A stretch of 64,000 bases of DNA from Bdellovibrionales bacterium GWA2_49_15 (lineage in GTDB: Bacteria > Bdellovibrionota > Bacteriovoracia > Bacteriovoracales > Bacteriovoracaceae): the NCBI GenBank assembly GCA_001769855.1, contig MEPP01000022.1, forward strand, positions 1 to 64,000. Direction: 5' to 3'. A program made the position numbers and the translations under genes. This document shows, piece after piece, positions 8,720-16,530 of this stretch (the stretch's first letter is position 1; the number at the start of each line of letters is the position of its first letter). The notes under the pieces were generated by a model. That model was not told where the DNA came from and did no database searches. It saw only the letters and a list, made by a program, of their open reading frames with translations.

Positions 8720-9841
8720 ATGATAAAACTCAAAGAAAACGGAGCTGGAAATTTGCAAAAGACCATAAAAATTTTCAAAATAATTGTCGCAACATCCCTT
8801 GTTTGCCTAGCGTCATTTGCATCGAGCGCAACTCTCCAATTCTCGACAATGCAAAAAACAGTTTGGGGGCAAAGCGTTTACGTGGTGGGTGATCACCCAT
8901 ACCTAGGCAATAATGACCCGGCTCGCGCCCTGAAACTTTCCCCACATAAATACCCAACCTGGGAAGTCAGAATTAATGTTCAAACCACCTCACCTCTTCA
9001 TTATCGTTTCTTTATCAAGGCCGACGGACCGAATACTCCCGGGACTCCCGATTGGATCAGCAACTGGCAAACCACGGAACTAACTGATCAAAGCAACACC
9101 TACTCTTTGCACACAATTCCTTCTTTTTCCTCTCAATTTTTGCAGCATCCCCGCAATATTTATATCTTCAAACCCGACAGGAAAACCGACCAGCGCGTGC
9201 GACTGTTCTACTTTCACGACGGCCAGAATCTCTTTAGTAGCACCGCCACGGCTCCTGGAAGTTTGGAGCTTGAACGCTGGCTCCCGGCGCTGGCGCAAAA
9301 TTATCCACATGAGCAACTCATCGTCATCGGGATCGCCAACTCTCCCGAACGCATGCGTGAATATGTTCCTCCTTACTCCATCGGCCCTGAAGGTGCCGGT
9401 ATCGGAAATCTCTATGCCCGTTTTATCGTTGAGGAATTAATTCCCACCATCGAACGCGACTTTTTAAAATTATCCAGCACACCTGAGCGCACAATTGCCG
9501 GGGCTTCGCTGGGCGGTCTTATTTCTGTTTATCTGGCAGCCAATTTTTCAGAGCTGTTCACCAGCGCCATTTCTCTCAGTGGAAGTTTTGAATTTAGTGA
9601 GCTAACGCGGGACCTCGGCAAACTTTCACAGACGCAGCAGAAAATTTACCTCGATAGCGGAACGGAAGGCCCAGGTAACGACAATTATTTTGATAACTAT
9701 TTCATGCGCGATAAATTTTTAGAACTGGGCTGGATTTATGGTGGTAATCTTTTGCATGTGATCGGATACGGGCACCACCATAACGAAGAGGCCTGGAGAC
9801 AAAGACTCCCGGGCGCTCTTCGATGGACACTTCACCAATGA
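8720..9841 (+). CDS. Secreted esterase with N-terminal CBM20-like domain
   Basis: A 373-aa exported hydrolase. After a signal peptide ending near SFASSA, residues 38-125 look like a starch-binding CBM20 module: VWGQSVYVVGDHPYLGNNDPARALKL followed by WEVRINV and HYRFFIK, split here only for quoting. The second half is an alpha/beta hydrolase of the esterase D / enterochelin esterase type, with nucleophile GASLGG, an acid region LDSGTEGPGND and a histidine-rich GYGHHHNEEAW. Known family members act on sugar esters or on siderophores. The start is uncertain: the ATG has only AGAGG close by, and an in-frame TTG at about 8753 is possible. Confidence 0.82.
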   Translation: MIKLKENGAGNLQKTIKIFKIIVATSLVCLASFASSATLQFSTMQKTVWGQSVYVVGDHPYLGNNDPARALKLSPHKYPTWEVRINVQTTSPLHYRFFIKADGPNTPGTPDWISNWQTTELTDQSNTYSLHTIPSFSSQFLQHPRNIYIFKPDRKTDQRVRLFYFHDGQNLFSSTATAPGSLELERWLPALAQNYPHEQLIVIGIANSPERMREYVPPYSIGPEGAGIGNLYARFIVEELIPTIERDFLKLSSTPERTIAGASLGGLISVYLAANFSELFTSAISLSGSFEFSELTRDLGKLSQTQQKIYLDSGTEGPGNDNYFDNYFMRDKFLELGWIYGGNLLHVIGYGHHHNEEAWRQRLPGALRWTLHQ

Positions 9842-9842
9842 G

Positions 9843-11201
9843 TCAGATCGCGAAGGTATAGCTGATCGTAAAAATGTTATCCATGTTGGAAGAAGGCAGA
9901 CCCAAGAGTCTTTTCTGCAAGAGGTCCCAGGTATACACATTTTGATACCCAAGCGTGATATTGTCACTCGGGTTATAGCCTAGGCTAAAATCATTGCTCA
10001 AACGACAGTCACGCAAATCCAGATCTTTATTGGAGAAATCATGAGAAGGTCGATACCAAAAGGTATTGGCCACGACAAAATTGGGGGCCGGCACCCATTT
10101 AAATCCAAAGCGAAAGGAGTGACGGGCCCGCTGAAATTTCTTTTGCTCAACATACTCCTCGTAAGTATAGGCCGGGTTGCCAAAGGCATCTGTGCCATTC
10201 TGAATAGTTCGCGTCGATGGAACATCATTTAATTCATACTCCATAATGGGAGTGTAACTCAAAGATAAATCCTGGATTTTATCATCGTTGTAGATGTCAT
10301 ATTTTAATCCCGCAGGGGCGATATTCCAACGATAGCGTACCGGATAAATAACCCCGTCTCTTTCACGCTGAAAAGTGGCGAAGCTAAAAAAGGAAAAGTG
10401 ATTGGTGATTTTATTGATGTCGAAGTTTACACCGGCATCATAGCTTGAGGAGGTGGCAATGCCGGTAGCGCCTTGGGTGTAGTTGGAAGGACGACTGCGA
10501 CGATTGGAGTAGACATAATGGGCGGACATGTTTTTCTTGCCCCAGTCGACTGATTGCAGATTGGTCCCGTACGAAATCTCACGGGCATGATTGACGGAAG
10601 AAAATTTCACCGGAGCGGCGGTCAGCTGAACATTGAAATTCTTTTTCGCTTCCTCATCTTGAAAGGCATCAGAATCAACAGAATTATTACTTGGATTCAA
10701 GGCCAGTGTGCCCTCGGGATCGGTGATTGGAATTTCTTCGTTATCTTCTCGAGATGATTCCTTATAGCCTAGCTTCAACCTTGGAGCAGGCTCGGGCGTG
10801 TCGGGTGGAGCTTGGGCCAATAACTCCTGCTTAATCTCATCGACGCGAGTGTCTTCCGCGGCATTTTTGACTCTGAAAGGAACGAGTCGGGCGGGCAGAC
10901 GGCGCGCCTTGAGCTCACCCTTTTCCGCCAAAGGCCCTTCGTTGGCAATTTGATAGATAAGCCATACCGATCGGTGCGTATCAACTTGCAACGAGTAGGC
11001 GCGCGCAACAAACTTGTCATTGTAGTAGAGCTGGATGTGTTCATTTTTTATCACATCATCGGCCGTACCGCGATTGAGCAGGGCCACATTTTCATTGGGA
11101 AGATAGCCCAGACATTTAATATCAACCTTCTCATTGATCCCCAGAGCAAAGGCGTAGGAGCAGGTCCAAAGGATGATAAAGATGCCAGACATGATTCTCA
11201 T
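9843..11201 (-). CDS. Predicted outer-membrane beta-barrel protein, unknown function
   Basis: A 452-aa exported protein with a signal peptide ending near SYAFA. Residues 20-110 form a small soluble domain with an unusual Cys (DIKCLGYL). A low-complexity Glu/Asp/Pro linker follows. The C-terminal 250 residues alternate polar and aromatic/hydrophobic residues in strand-sized blocks (SYGTNLQSVDW, FSLGYNPSDNITLGY) and finish with TISYTFAI, a beta-barrel-like end. Probably an outer-membrane channel or assembly protein; no specific family recognised. It is convergent with the esterase gene, with one base between them. Confidence 0.65.
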   Translation of the reverse strand: MRIMSGIFIILWTCSYAFALGINEKVDIKCLGYLPNENVALLNRGTADDVIKNEHIQLYYNDKFVARAYSLQVDTHRSVWLIYQIANEGPLAEKGELKARRLPARLVPFRVKNAAEDTRVDEIKQELLAQAPPDTPEPAPRLKLGYKESSREDNEEIPITDPEGTLALNPSNNSVDSDAFQDEEAKKNFNVQLTAAPVKFSSVNHAREISYGTNLQSVDWGKKNMSAHYVYSNRRSRPSNYTQGATGIATSSSYDAGVNFDINKITNHFSFFSFATFQRERDGVIYPVRYRWNIAPAGLKYDIYNDDKIQDLSLSYTPIMEYELNDVPSTRTIQNGTDAFGNPAYTYEEYVEQKKFQRARHSFRFGFKWVPAPNFVVANTFWYRPSHDFSNKDLDLRDCRLSNDFSLGYNPSDNITLGYQNVYTWDLLQKRLLGLPSSNMDNIFTISYTFAI

Positions 11202-11258
11202 ATTAATTATTATGCCTGGAGTCTAGGTTCTTGAATTGACGGAAAAAATTGCATGGCC

Positions 11259-13583
11259 CTAGGCTACCAATCTTTCCTGAGTGATTTTCTCTTCTTCGTC
11301 GGTGCCTGGAGGCAGGCAGAGCTGCTTTTGGCGTGAGACCTCGGACCACAATGTGTAGAGGTCAAAATCAGAAACTCCTGGGGCCCCTTTGAGCATGGAA
11401 AACGTCCATTCCAGCCCATTGTCCCGCGAAGCTGCAATCTGCTCATAAACTAAAAAACGGATGGAAGCTTGAGGATGGGAACTTAAGGCCCATAGGGCAC
11501 GGGTAACTTCTTTCTCCGGCAATTGTGCAAGACATGTCACCAACCACTGAGGTGCGCGCGGTTCCCCTAACTTGAGCAGGGCCAAGAGAACAGGATAATT
11601 TTTAAAATCTAAATCTTGCGCCACATTCAGCACAAAGGGGATAAAATCCTTCAACATTAACTCACAGACGATATCACAGACCAGCATCCTATCTTCAATA
11701 TTTGGCGAGGTTAAGAAACTCTCAAAACTCTCCCGCGCTTTTTGGGCAAATTGCCTATGGTAAAAAAGAGAAACAATCGCTGCCGCATGGACCTTGCGTG
11801 GAAACGGCTCTTCCAAATAAGGTGCCAGATAGGAAGCCAGCTCCGGCCGTTTTTTATGTTTGATCAATTGCCCAAAGAGATGGAGATAAACACTTAAGGC
11901 CCCGTGATTGTCACGATTACTGGCAATCATTTCCAGCAGCGAGGCAAAGACCTCACGTTCCATGCGATCAGCATAGACATAAAATAATTCACCCGTCCAA
12001 AATGGAGGCCTCACCTGCTCCGACAAGTGCGCGCGAATCTCTTTTCTAAAAAACAAATCCACCTCGAGGGAGTCAAAGCGCAGCAGGGCCTTGGCCATCA
12101 CGACTTTGACATCTTCATCATTGTATCGATGAAAGGCACTCATCAACGCCGCCATGGCGCGGGGGCCTTGCATTCTCCCAAGACTCTGGGCCAATCCTCT
12201 TGCCATCATGGGAGGTGGGTCCTGCTCCAGCAAGTTGATGATGGCATTTGCATGTTTGGCGGCCTCACGATCGGCCAGTAGATTGGCGGCTTCTGCACCT
12301 GAGAACATATCGAGGTTCAACATATTGGTAATTTGAAACTCATTAAATTTTTCAAACAACATCTTTCGGCACCAAAAACCCGCTAAGGCCAAGGCGATGC
12401 CGCAAAACCACAAGATGATATGTGGTACCGGCCCATAGATGGTTAGGGTTGAGTAAAGGCCTACAAAAATAAATCCCGCCCCCATGGCCCATTGTTCATG
12501 ATGATCCTTGAGGGCCCGGGCCAGTTTTTGGGGCATGCCACGCTCAAACTGGAAAAGCGCAGGATTCACGGTCCAGTGCTGAGTTAGCTTTCGGACGACG
12601 CCAGTTCCAATGAGGGCCCAGGGTTGTCCTTTGACCACCAACACGATCATGGAGACAATTTGCAATCCTAAAAAGATCTTGATGCCCGCGCTCCACGGCC
12701 GCTCCTTAACCCGGGCCCGATGGGAAAAGGTAAAAAGCTGAAGGCCCACAATAAGAAGATTTTGGAAGATTGTAATTTTTGCAAAAACGATGCCGACATC
12801 CACACCACTTTTTTCCTTCAAGTCCAGCATGCCCAGCAGTACTGCCAAATTTTGCAGATGTTTGGAGGCCAGCAAAATAAAAACGAGCCCCATCAGAAAT
12901 GGAACAAAGGGATAACCGGTAGGACTGAGGATCGACTTACTTTCCTCTGTCACTCCATTTTCTTGGACACGGGTCCCCTGTCGAAGCAGATAAATATGGG
13001 CGACTTCCAGGACTAGCAAACAGCACACTCCGGCCCCGATCATCACCGCCTGTAAGAGGGAGTGCACGCTGGTAAGCATGGAGACTGAGTTCACAATGAG
13101 AAATGCCAAGGCCCCACCAAAAATTCCGATCTCAAATGAAAAAGAATTTTGCTCAACCTGAAAAGGATATTTAAGCGCATTGACAAATTTCGCCCGCACA
13201 CTGCTCAAAGCACTTTCCATCCAAGTCACAAGCAGCGTGCTTGCCAGAAAATAAAAACAGGAAATCAGCACTTTTTCCATCTTTCCAAGATTGGCAAAGT
13301 AAGATGACTGAGCAGTCAGTACGAGTAACAAAGAAACGATAAATACCGCAACATTGATCATCCCTGAAAATTTCTTTTGCAGCTTTTTGAAAGAAGAATG
13401 CAGCAGGAGAAGCAGGATACCCTGCCCAATCATGAGAACAGGAAAGGCCTCAAGGGAGAGAGAATCCACCAGCTTCTGCAGAGAGGTCAGCTTGAGATAG
13501 AAGGCCGTCCATCCGGTCAGAAAGGAGAGGAGTAACACCGGCCACTGGTTACGTTGAAAAAAATTTGCAAAGATTCGCATCAT
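11259..13583 (-). CDS. Large polytopic membrane protein with C-terminal HEAT-like repeats
   Basis: A 774-aa protein. Residues 1-415 contain about ten to twelve hydrophobic segments in an MFS or ADP/ATP-carrier-like spacing, beginning with a cytoplasmic FFQRNQW. From about 440 to 770 the protein is soluble and alpha-helical, with repeated helix pairs such as MARGLAQSLGRMQGPRAMAA, AMALLMSA-like and RALWALSSHPQASIRFLVYE, which resemble HEAT repeats. Fusions of carrier-like membrane domains with HEAT repeats occur in several bacterial phyla but their role is unclear. Monocistronic, between the barrel gene and the SPOR gene. Confidence 0.7.
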   Translation of the reverse strand: MMRIFANFFQRNQWPVLLLSFLTGWTAFYLKLTSLQKLVDSLSLEAFPVLMIGQGILLLLLHSSFKKLQKKFSGMINVAVFIVSLLLVLTAQSSYFANLGKMEKVLISCFYFLASTLLVTWMESALSSVRAKFVNALKYPFQVEQNSFSFEIGIFGGALAFLIVNSVSMLTSVHSLLQAVMIGAGVCCLLVLEVAHIYLLRQGTRVQENGVTEESKSILSPTGYPFVPFLMGLVFILLASKHLQNLAVLLGMLDLKEKSGVDVGIVFAKITIFQNLLIVGLQLFTFSHRARVKERPWSAGIKIFLGLQIVSMIVLVVKGQPWALIGTGVVRKLTQHWTVNPALFQFERGMPQKLARALKDHHEQWAMGAGFIFVGLYSTLTIYGPVPHIILWFCGIALALAGFWCRKMLFEKFNEFQITNMLNLDMFSGAEAANLLADREAAKHANAIINLLEQDPPPMMARGLAQSLGRMQGPRAMAALMSAFHRYNDEDVKVVMAKALLRFDSLEVDLFFRKEIRAHLSEQVRPPFWTGELFYVYADRMEREVFASLLEMIASNRDNHGALSVYLHLFGQLIKHKKRPELASYLAPYLEEPFPRKVHAAAIVSLFYHRQFAQKARESFESFLTSPNIEDRMLVCDIVCELMLKDFIPFVLNVAQDLDFKNYPVLLALLKLGEPRAPQWLVTCLAQLPEKEVTRALWALSSHPQASIRFLVYEQIAASRDNGLEWTFSMLKGAPGVSDFDLYTLWSEVSRQKQLCLPPGTDEEEKITQERLVA

Positions 13584-13680
13584 ACGCCTCGGGTGCTTGT
13601 CGGCTTTATCGATAAAAAATCTTTGGGAAATTTACAGTTCTTTTTTTATATAACGGGAGATTGACAGGCATTCCAGTCAA

Positions 13681-14412
13681 CTATTCGAATTTTCCAATAA
13701 CGTAGTCTTGTCCTTGAAAAAGCGAGCGCTCTTTCAAAATATAATCTTTTGCTTCACTTAATGTATCAAAAACTCCAAGGTTAATTCTGAACCACATCCC
13801 TCGGCCTTCAACTTCCTTTTCCTGAATGATCGGAACATAACCCCGCACCCGAAAGCCATCGGCAAATTTCTCGGCTTCGGTCTTGCTGTTATAACTGCCA
13901 AGCTGAATGGTATATTTACCAATATATTTAGACGTCACATTCTGCTGCCCCGAAGCCGTACTCTCATTATAAAACTGTCCCACTTTTTCATTGCCACTTT
14001 GCGGGACCGGAGTTGCTTCGACCACCGCCGCTGCCGTTGCGGGAGTGGCACTGGCCTCATTTTGAACCTGCGGCTGTCCCCCATCTTTAATCTGATTCTG
14101 TTCCTCTTTAAATTCCTGATTTATTTTATCTTTTAAAAGTTGATAGGCATCCTTAGAAACTTTTTCACCATGGACCTCTTGGTCGGTGACTGGCATCTCC
14201 TGCACGGTCTTTTGAACTGTTTCCTCTTGGCCGCTCAAAAACTCCACTCGCGCTTGATCCTGGGGAGTGATGCCGGATTGCCGAAGAATAAAAGATTTCC
14301 CGACTTTCACACCAAAGTAAAAGGAGGTTAAAGCAGTCAAGATCATGAATATGAAAATTAGAGCAATTTCCTTGCGAGCAAAAACGTATAATTTGACCTT
14401 ATCATCCATCAT
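13681..14412 (-). CDS. Membrane-anchored SPOR-domain protein
   Basis: A 243-aa protein with one N-terminal transmembrane segment (about residues 13-35, IALIFIFMILTALTSFYFGV), a long Gln/Glu/Ala-rich periplasmic linker, and a C-terminal SPOR domain from about residue 165: YTIQLGSYNSKTEAEKFADG...WFRINLGVFDTLSEAKDY. SPOR domains bind glycan strands lacking stem peptides at division sites, so an FtsN- or DamX-like role in the cell envelope is likely. It is divergent from the Flp/Tad operon with about 200 bases between. Confidence 0.88.
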   Translation of the reverse strand: MMDDKVKLYVFARKEIALIFIFMILTALTSFYFGVKVGKSFILRQSGITPQDQARVEFLSGQEETVQKTVQEMPVTDQEVHGEKVSKDAYQLLKDKINQEFKEEQNQIKDGGQPQVQNEASATPATAAAVVEATPVPQSGNEKVGQFYNESTASGQQNVTSKYIGKYTIQLGSYNSKTEAEKFADGFRVRGYVPIIQEKEVEGRGMWFRINLGVFDTLSEAKDYILKERSLFQGQDYVIGKFE

Positions 14413-14540
14413 ATATATTCACTATCTTAGTGATAGTTTCACATCATCGCAAGGCCAACTTTAGAAGAAAATATTTCATCTTGCAAAAAAAATATTTCCA
14501 GTTCTCTTTTCCATTCGCCTCAAAATTTAATGCCTTACCT

Positions 14541-14614
14541 TGCACGAAAGGAGAGACCGTCGTGCATTCCCGTTGTCAAGGAATTCAACAGGCACAATCA
14601 CAAAGGAAGATCTT
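14541..14614 (+). promoter_or_regulatory. flp leader with GGA-containing hairpins, possible CsrA target
   Basis: Two hairpins precede the pilin gene. TGCACGA (14541-14547) pairs with TCGTGCA (14560-14566) and exposes AAGGAGA in a 12-base loop. GTTG (14572-14575) pairs with CAAC (14586-14589) and exposes AAGGAA. The ribosome site itself is CAAAGGAAG. Three ANGGA motifs, the last on the Shine-Dalgarno, is the pattern of CsrA/RsmA-repressed leaders. The binding itself is inference. Confidence 0.4.
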
Positions 14615-14794
14615 ATGCGACAGTTTTGGATTACACGGTTATTGCGACAGGCAAGTGGTCAAGGGGTCATGGAGTACATCATTATCTCCGGACTTATCGG
14701 AATTTTCTGTCTGGGAATGGTCAAGCAATTCGGCAGTGTCTTGCAGACGCGCCTAGAACATATGAAGGCCACCATTGCCAAAGAAATCAAGTAG
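14615..14794 (+). CDS. Flp-type (type IVb) pilin
   Basis: A 59-aa protein consisting of a basic N-terminus and one hydrophobic helix: GQGVMEYIIISGLIGIFCLG, then a short polar tail. A Gly followed closely by a Glu-Tyr pair at the start of the helix is the processing site of Flp prepilins (cleaved after Gly by a TadV-type peptidase). Lengths of 50-70 aa are normal for the major Flp pilin. The start has AAAGGAAG 5 bases upstream; longer frames have no ribosome site. It opens the Flp/Tad-like operon, which suggests it is the main structural subunit. Confidence 0.8.
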   Translation: MRQFWITRLLRQASGQGVMEYIIISGLIGIFCLGMVKQFGSVLQTRLEHMKATIAKEIK

Positions 14795-14808
14795 AAGAGA
14801 GAAAGTTC

Positions 14809-14970
14809 ATGAGCATTTTGGAAACAGTGTTCGGCCTCTGCCTCCTCGTCATATTTTTGGCCATGGTGCAAACATTCAATGCAGTTCTGGCAAAACATAT
14901 TGCCGTTCAAGAGCAACAGCTCACGGCCGTGACAAGACATTATAGAGATGCATGGAATACGAGACTATGA
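14809..14970 (+). CDS. Small single-span membrane protein of the Flp locus
   Basis: A 53-aa protein with an acidic residue then a hydrophobic helix (ETVFGLCLLVIFLAMVQTF) and a polar, helical tail. It could be a minor pilin-like subunit, since a Glu precedes the helix as in pseudopilins, but no Gly cleavage site is obvious. A GAAGAGAG ribosome site lies 8-9 bases before the ATG. Its stop overlaps the start of the next gene as ATGA, so the two are coupled. Confidence 0.7.
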   Translation: MSILETVFGLCLLVIFLAMVQTFNAVLAKHIAVQEQQLTAVTRHYRDAWNTRL

Positions 14971-15542
14971 AAATATCTCATAATCAGGGACAAGTCAGTC
15001 TCCTTGGCATTTTAGTCCTTTTGGCAGTATTGAGTTCGACCTTCGGTACTATCGCCCAAATGCACTGGCTGCTTTTGAAGATGAAGGCGCGCTCGCAAGT
15101 GTATCTGTGTCATGCCAAGCTGGCCGAGGAAAGTGAACAGTATGTTCATTTTATCGGTCGCACCAATTCGGCTTTGCGGGCCCTCTCTCTTGTACCTCCG
15201 ACGCCGGCGACCGCAGCCAAGGTCATGGCCCTGAGAAACGGCCTCCAGCTCAGTCAAAAGTTTCGCTCCGTCTCATTTCTGCAAAAACTCCGGACCGAAA
15301 ATGCGTGCTCAGTTAAAAATATCCTCCACGTCACTCAGGAGTCTCCTTTTCGAAATTTTCAACGCCACCCAGTCGATGGAACATTACTCCTGCAAAAACC
15401 TGAGTGGAACTACCAACTACAGGCCGGCACGGGAGGGCCGCCTCTGGGAATACAAGATTTTAGAATTTACCTGCGCGGTAGTTTTAAATTAGCTGACCGT
15501 TTCGGCAGTTTTACGAAGGGAAAGCTCTATGAAGTTCTTTAG
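14967..15542 (+). CDS. TadE/TadG-like pseudopilin
   Basis: A 191-aa protein with the N-terminal pattern NQGQVSLLGILVLLAVLSST, which fits TadE/TadG-like minor pilins (Gly-Gln before a hydrophobic helix). The rest is soluble and contains three Cys (LCHAK, ENACS), possibly forming a periplasmic disulfide. I chose the ATG overlapping the previous stop (ATGA); an ATG 15 bases upstream is also in frame. In Tad systems such proteins are thought to prime or cap the pilus. Assignment rests on the N-terminus and the operon. Confidence 0.6.
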   Translation: MKISHNQGQVSLLGILVLLAVLSSTFGTIAQMHWLLLKMKARSQVYLCHAKLAEESEQYVHFIGRTNSALRALSLVPPTPATAAKVMALRNGLQLSQKFRSVSFLQKLRTENACSVKNILHVTQESPFRNFQRHPVDGTLLLQKPEWNYQLQAGTGGPPLGIQDFRIYLRGSFKLADRFGSFTKGKLYEVL

Positions 15543-15726
15543 AGCGGGGCAGGCCTCCATTGAGGCCGCACTTTGGTGTACCACAATCATGATGATTGCC
15601 TACTTCGGGAAAATTATTTTTATTAAGTATCATGGAAAAACCAGCACCATACGCCTGGTGACAGAGAAACAGCTTCTGCACAAACCTCTAACGTTGAGAG
15701 ATAAGCAATGGATACTCACACCTTGA
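15529..15726 (+). CDS. TadE-like small pseudopilin
   Basis: A 65-aa protein: RAGQASIEAALWCTTIMMIA is the classical TadE-type start, with Gly-Gln, a Glu five residues later and a hydrophobic helix. The tail is basic. The ATG lies inside the end of the preceding gene, with GAAGGG 8 bases upstream, and the end overlaps the next gene. Expected to be processed by a prepilin peptidase encoded elsewhere. Confidence 0.7.
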   Translation: MKFFRAGQASIEAALWCTTIMMIAYFGKIIFIKYHGKTSTIRLVTEKQLLHKPLTLRDKQWILTP

Positions 15727-16193
15727 ATTTAGAAGAGCTGATGACCCGCCCGACTAAAGAGCAGCTCAAGCAACTCAAGGTAAAATGCTATGTTGCGCTC
15801 CTTGTCAGTAATTTAATGATGTTCACCCTGATGCTGCCGACAGAAAACAAAGCAAGCGTAAAAAAAATCTCAGCCGCATCAGGAAACATCGTACTTCGGC
15901 TTCCCCTCACTCTTATGCTGTCCTTGAACCTCAAGCAAAAAACCCATGTCACCTTAGTTGATCGCAGGCACCAGGTCCATGTCGCCGATGCGTGGATCTG
16001 GGATGATGAAACTACCCGTAATGAAAATGCACTTTCTGATGAATCACAAAAATTCTACTCGATCGAGGTCCCTGCGACGGCCGCAGCTCATTTGCTTAAA
16101 AACAATCTGACCGAAATGGCGCTAATGGCAATTCCGCCGCTGACTCTTACTCAAGATAAAAAGGAACGACCTTATGTGGAAATGCTGTTATAG
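15708..16193 (+). CDS. Single-span protein of the Flp locus, possibly CpaB/RcpC-like
   Basis: A 161-aa protein with a cytoplasmic N-terminus, one membrane segment (about residues 27-45, CYVALLVSNLMMFTLMLP) and a periplasmic beta-rich region including VTLVDRRHQVHVADAWIWDD. Its place between the pseudopilins and the secretin is where CpaB/RcpC is usually found, but it lacks a convincing SAF domain and is shorter than usual. It overlaps both neighbours by about 20 bases, so the whole set should be co-translated. Function unproven. Confidence 0.55.
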   Translation: MDTHTLNLEELMTRPTKEQLKQLKVKCYVALLVSNLMMFTLMLPTENKASVKKISAASGNIVLRLPLTLMLSLNLKQKTHVTLVDRRHQVHVADAWIWDDETTRNENALSDESQKFYSIEVPATAAAHLLKNNLTEMALMAIPPLTLTQDKKERPYVEMLL

Positions 16194-16530
16194 GCCCGTG
16201 GTTTTGATCTTTGCTTGCTATGCTCTCGCGGGTCCATCATTGACCTGGGCCACACCTCGTCATCTTATTCTCATCACCCACTGGCAACAAAGGCAAAGGG
16301 CCATGAGTATTAAACAGCAACTTATCTATGAGATGGGGATTCCTGAGCAGGCAATTGATGTGGTGGAGCGATACACTCCTTGCGCCAAGGTCTTTGAAGC
16401 CCTGTATTTTCTGTGCGTCGTCGAGGGAGAAGAGTTGTTTAGAGTTGTTACATCTCAGCCGTTGTTTTTTCGAGAAGCCTTCGGGCATCTCCTCAGCTCA
16501 CATCCAAATCAAAAAAAGGATGAAAAATGA
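16174..16530 (+). CDS. Small exported protein just before the secretin (hit-like position)
   Basis: A 118-aa protein with a signal peptide (VVLIFACYALAGPSLTWA) and a compact domain of about 85 residues with two Cys (TPCAKV, FLCVVEG). No family recognised. In Bdellovibrio bacteriovorus a small exported protein, Bd0108 of the host-interaction locus, is encoded beside flp/tad genes; the position and size here are reminiscent of that, but I cannot compare the sequences. It overlaps the preceding gene by 20 bases and the secretin start by ATGA. GGAACGACC precedes the ATG. Confidence 0.6.
   Translation: MWKCCYRPVVLIFACYALAGPSLTWATPRHLILITHWQQRQRAMSIKQQLIYEMGIPEQAIDVVERYTPCAKVFEALYFLCVVEGEELFRVVTSQPLFFREAFGHLLSSHPNQKKDEK

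Noticed and set aside
14530..14808. Longer plus-strand frame running through the flp gene into the small membrane protein
   Set aside because: Only the last 53 codons have a ribosome site and a protein-like sequence; the rest is a shadow of the flp gene in another frame.
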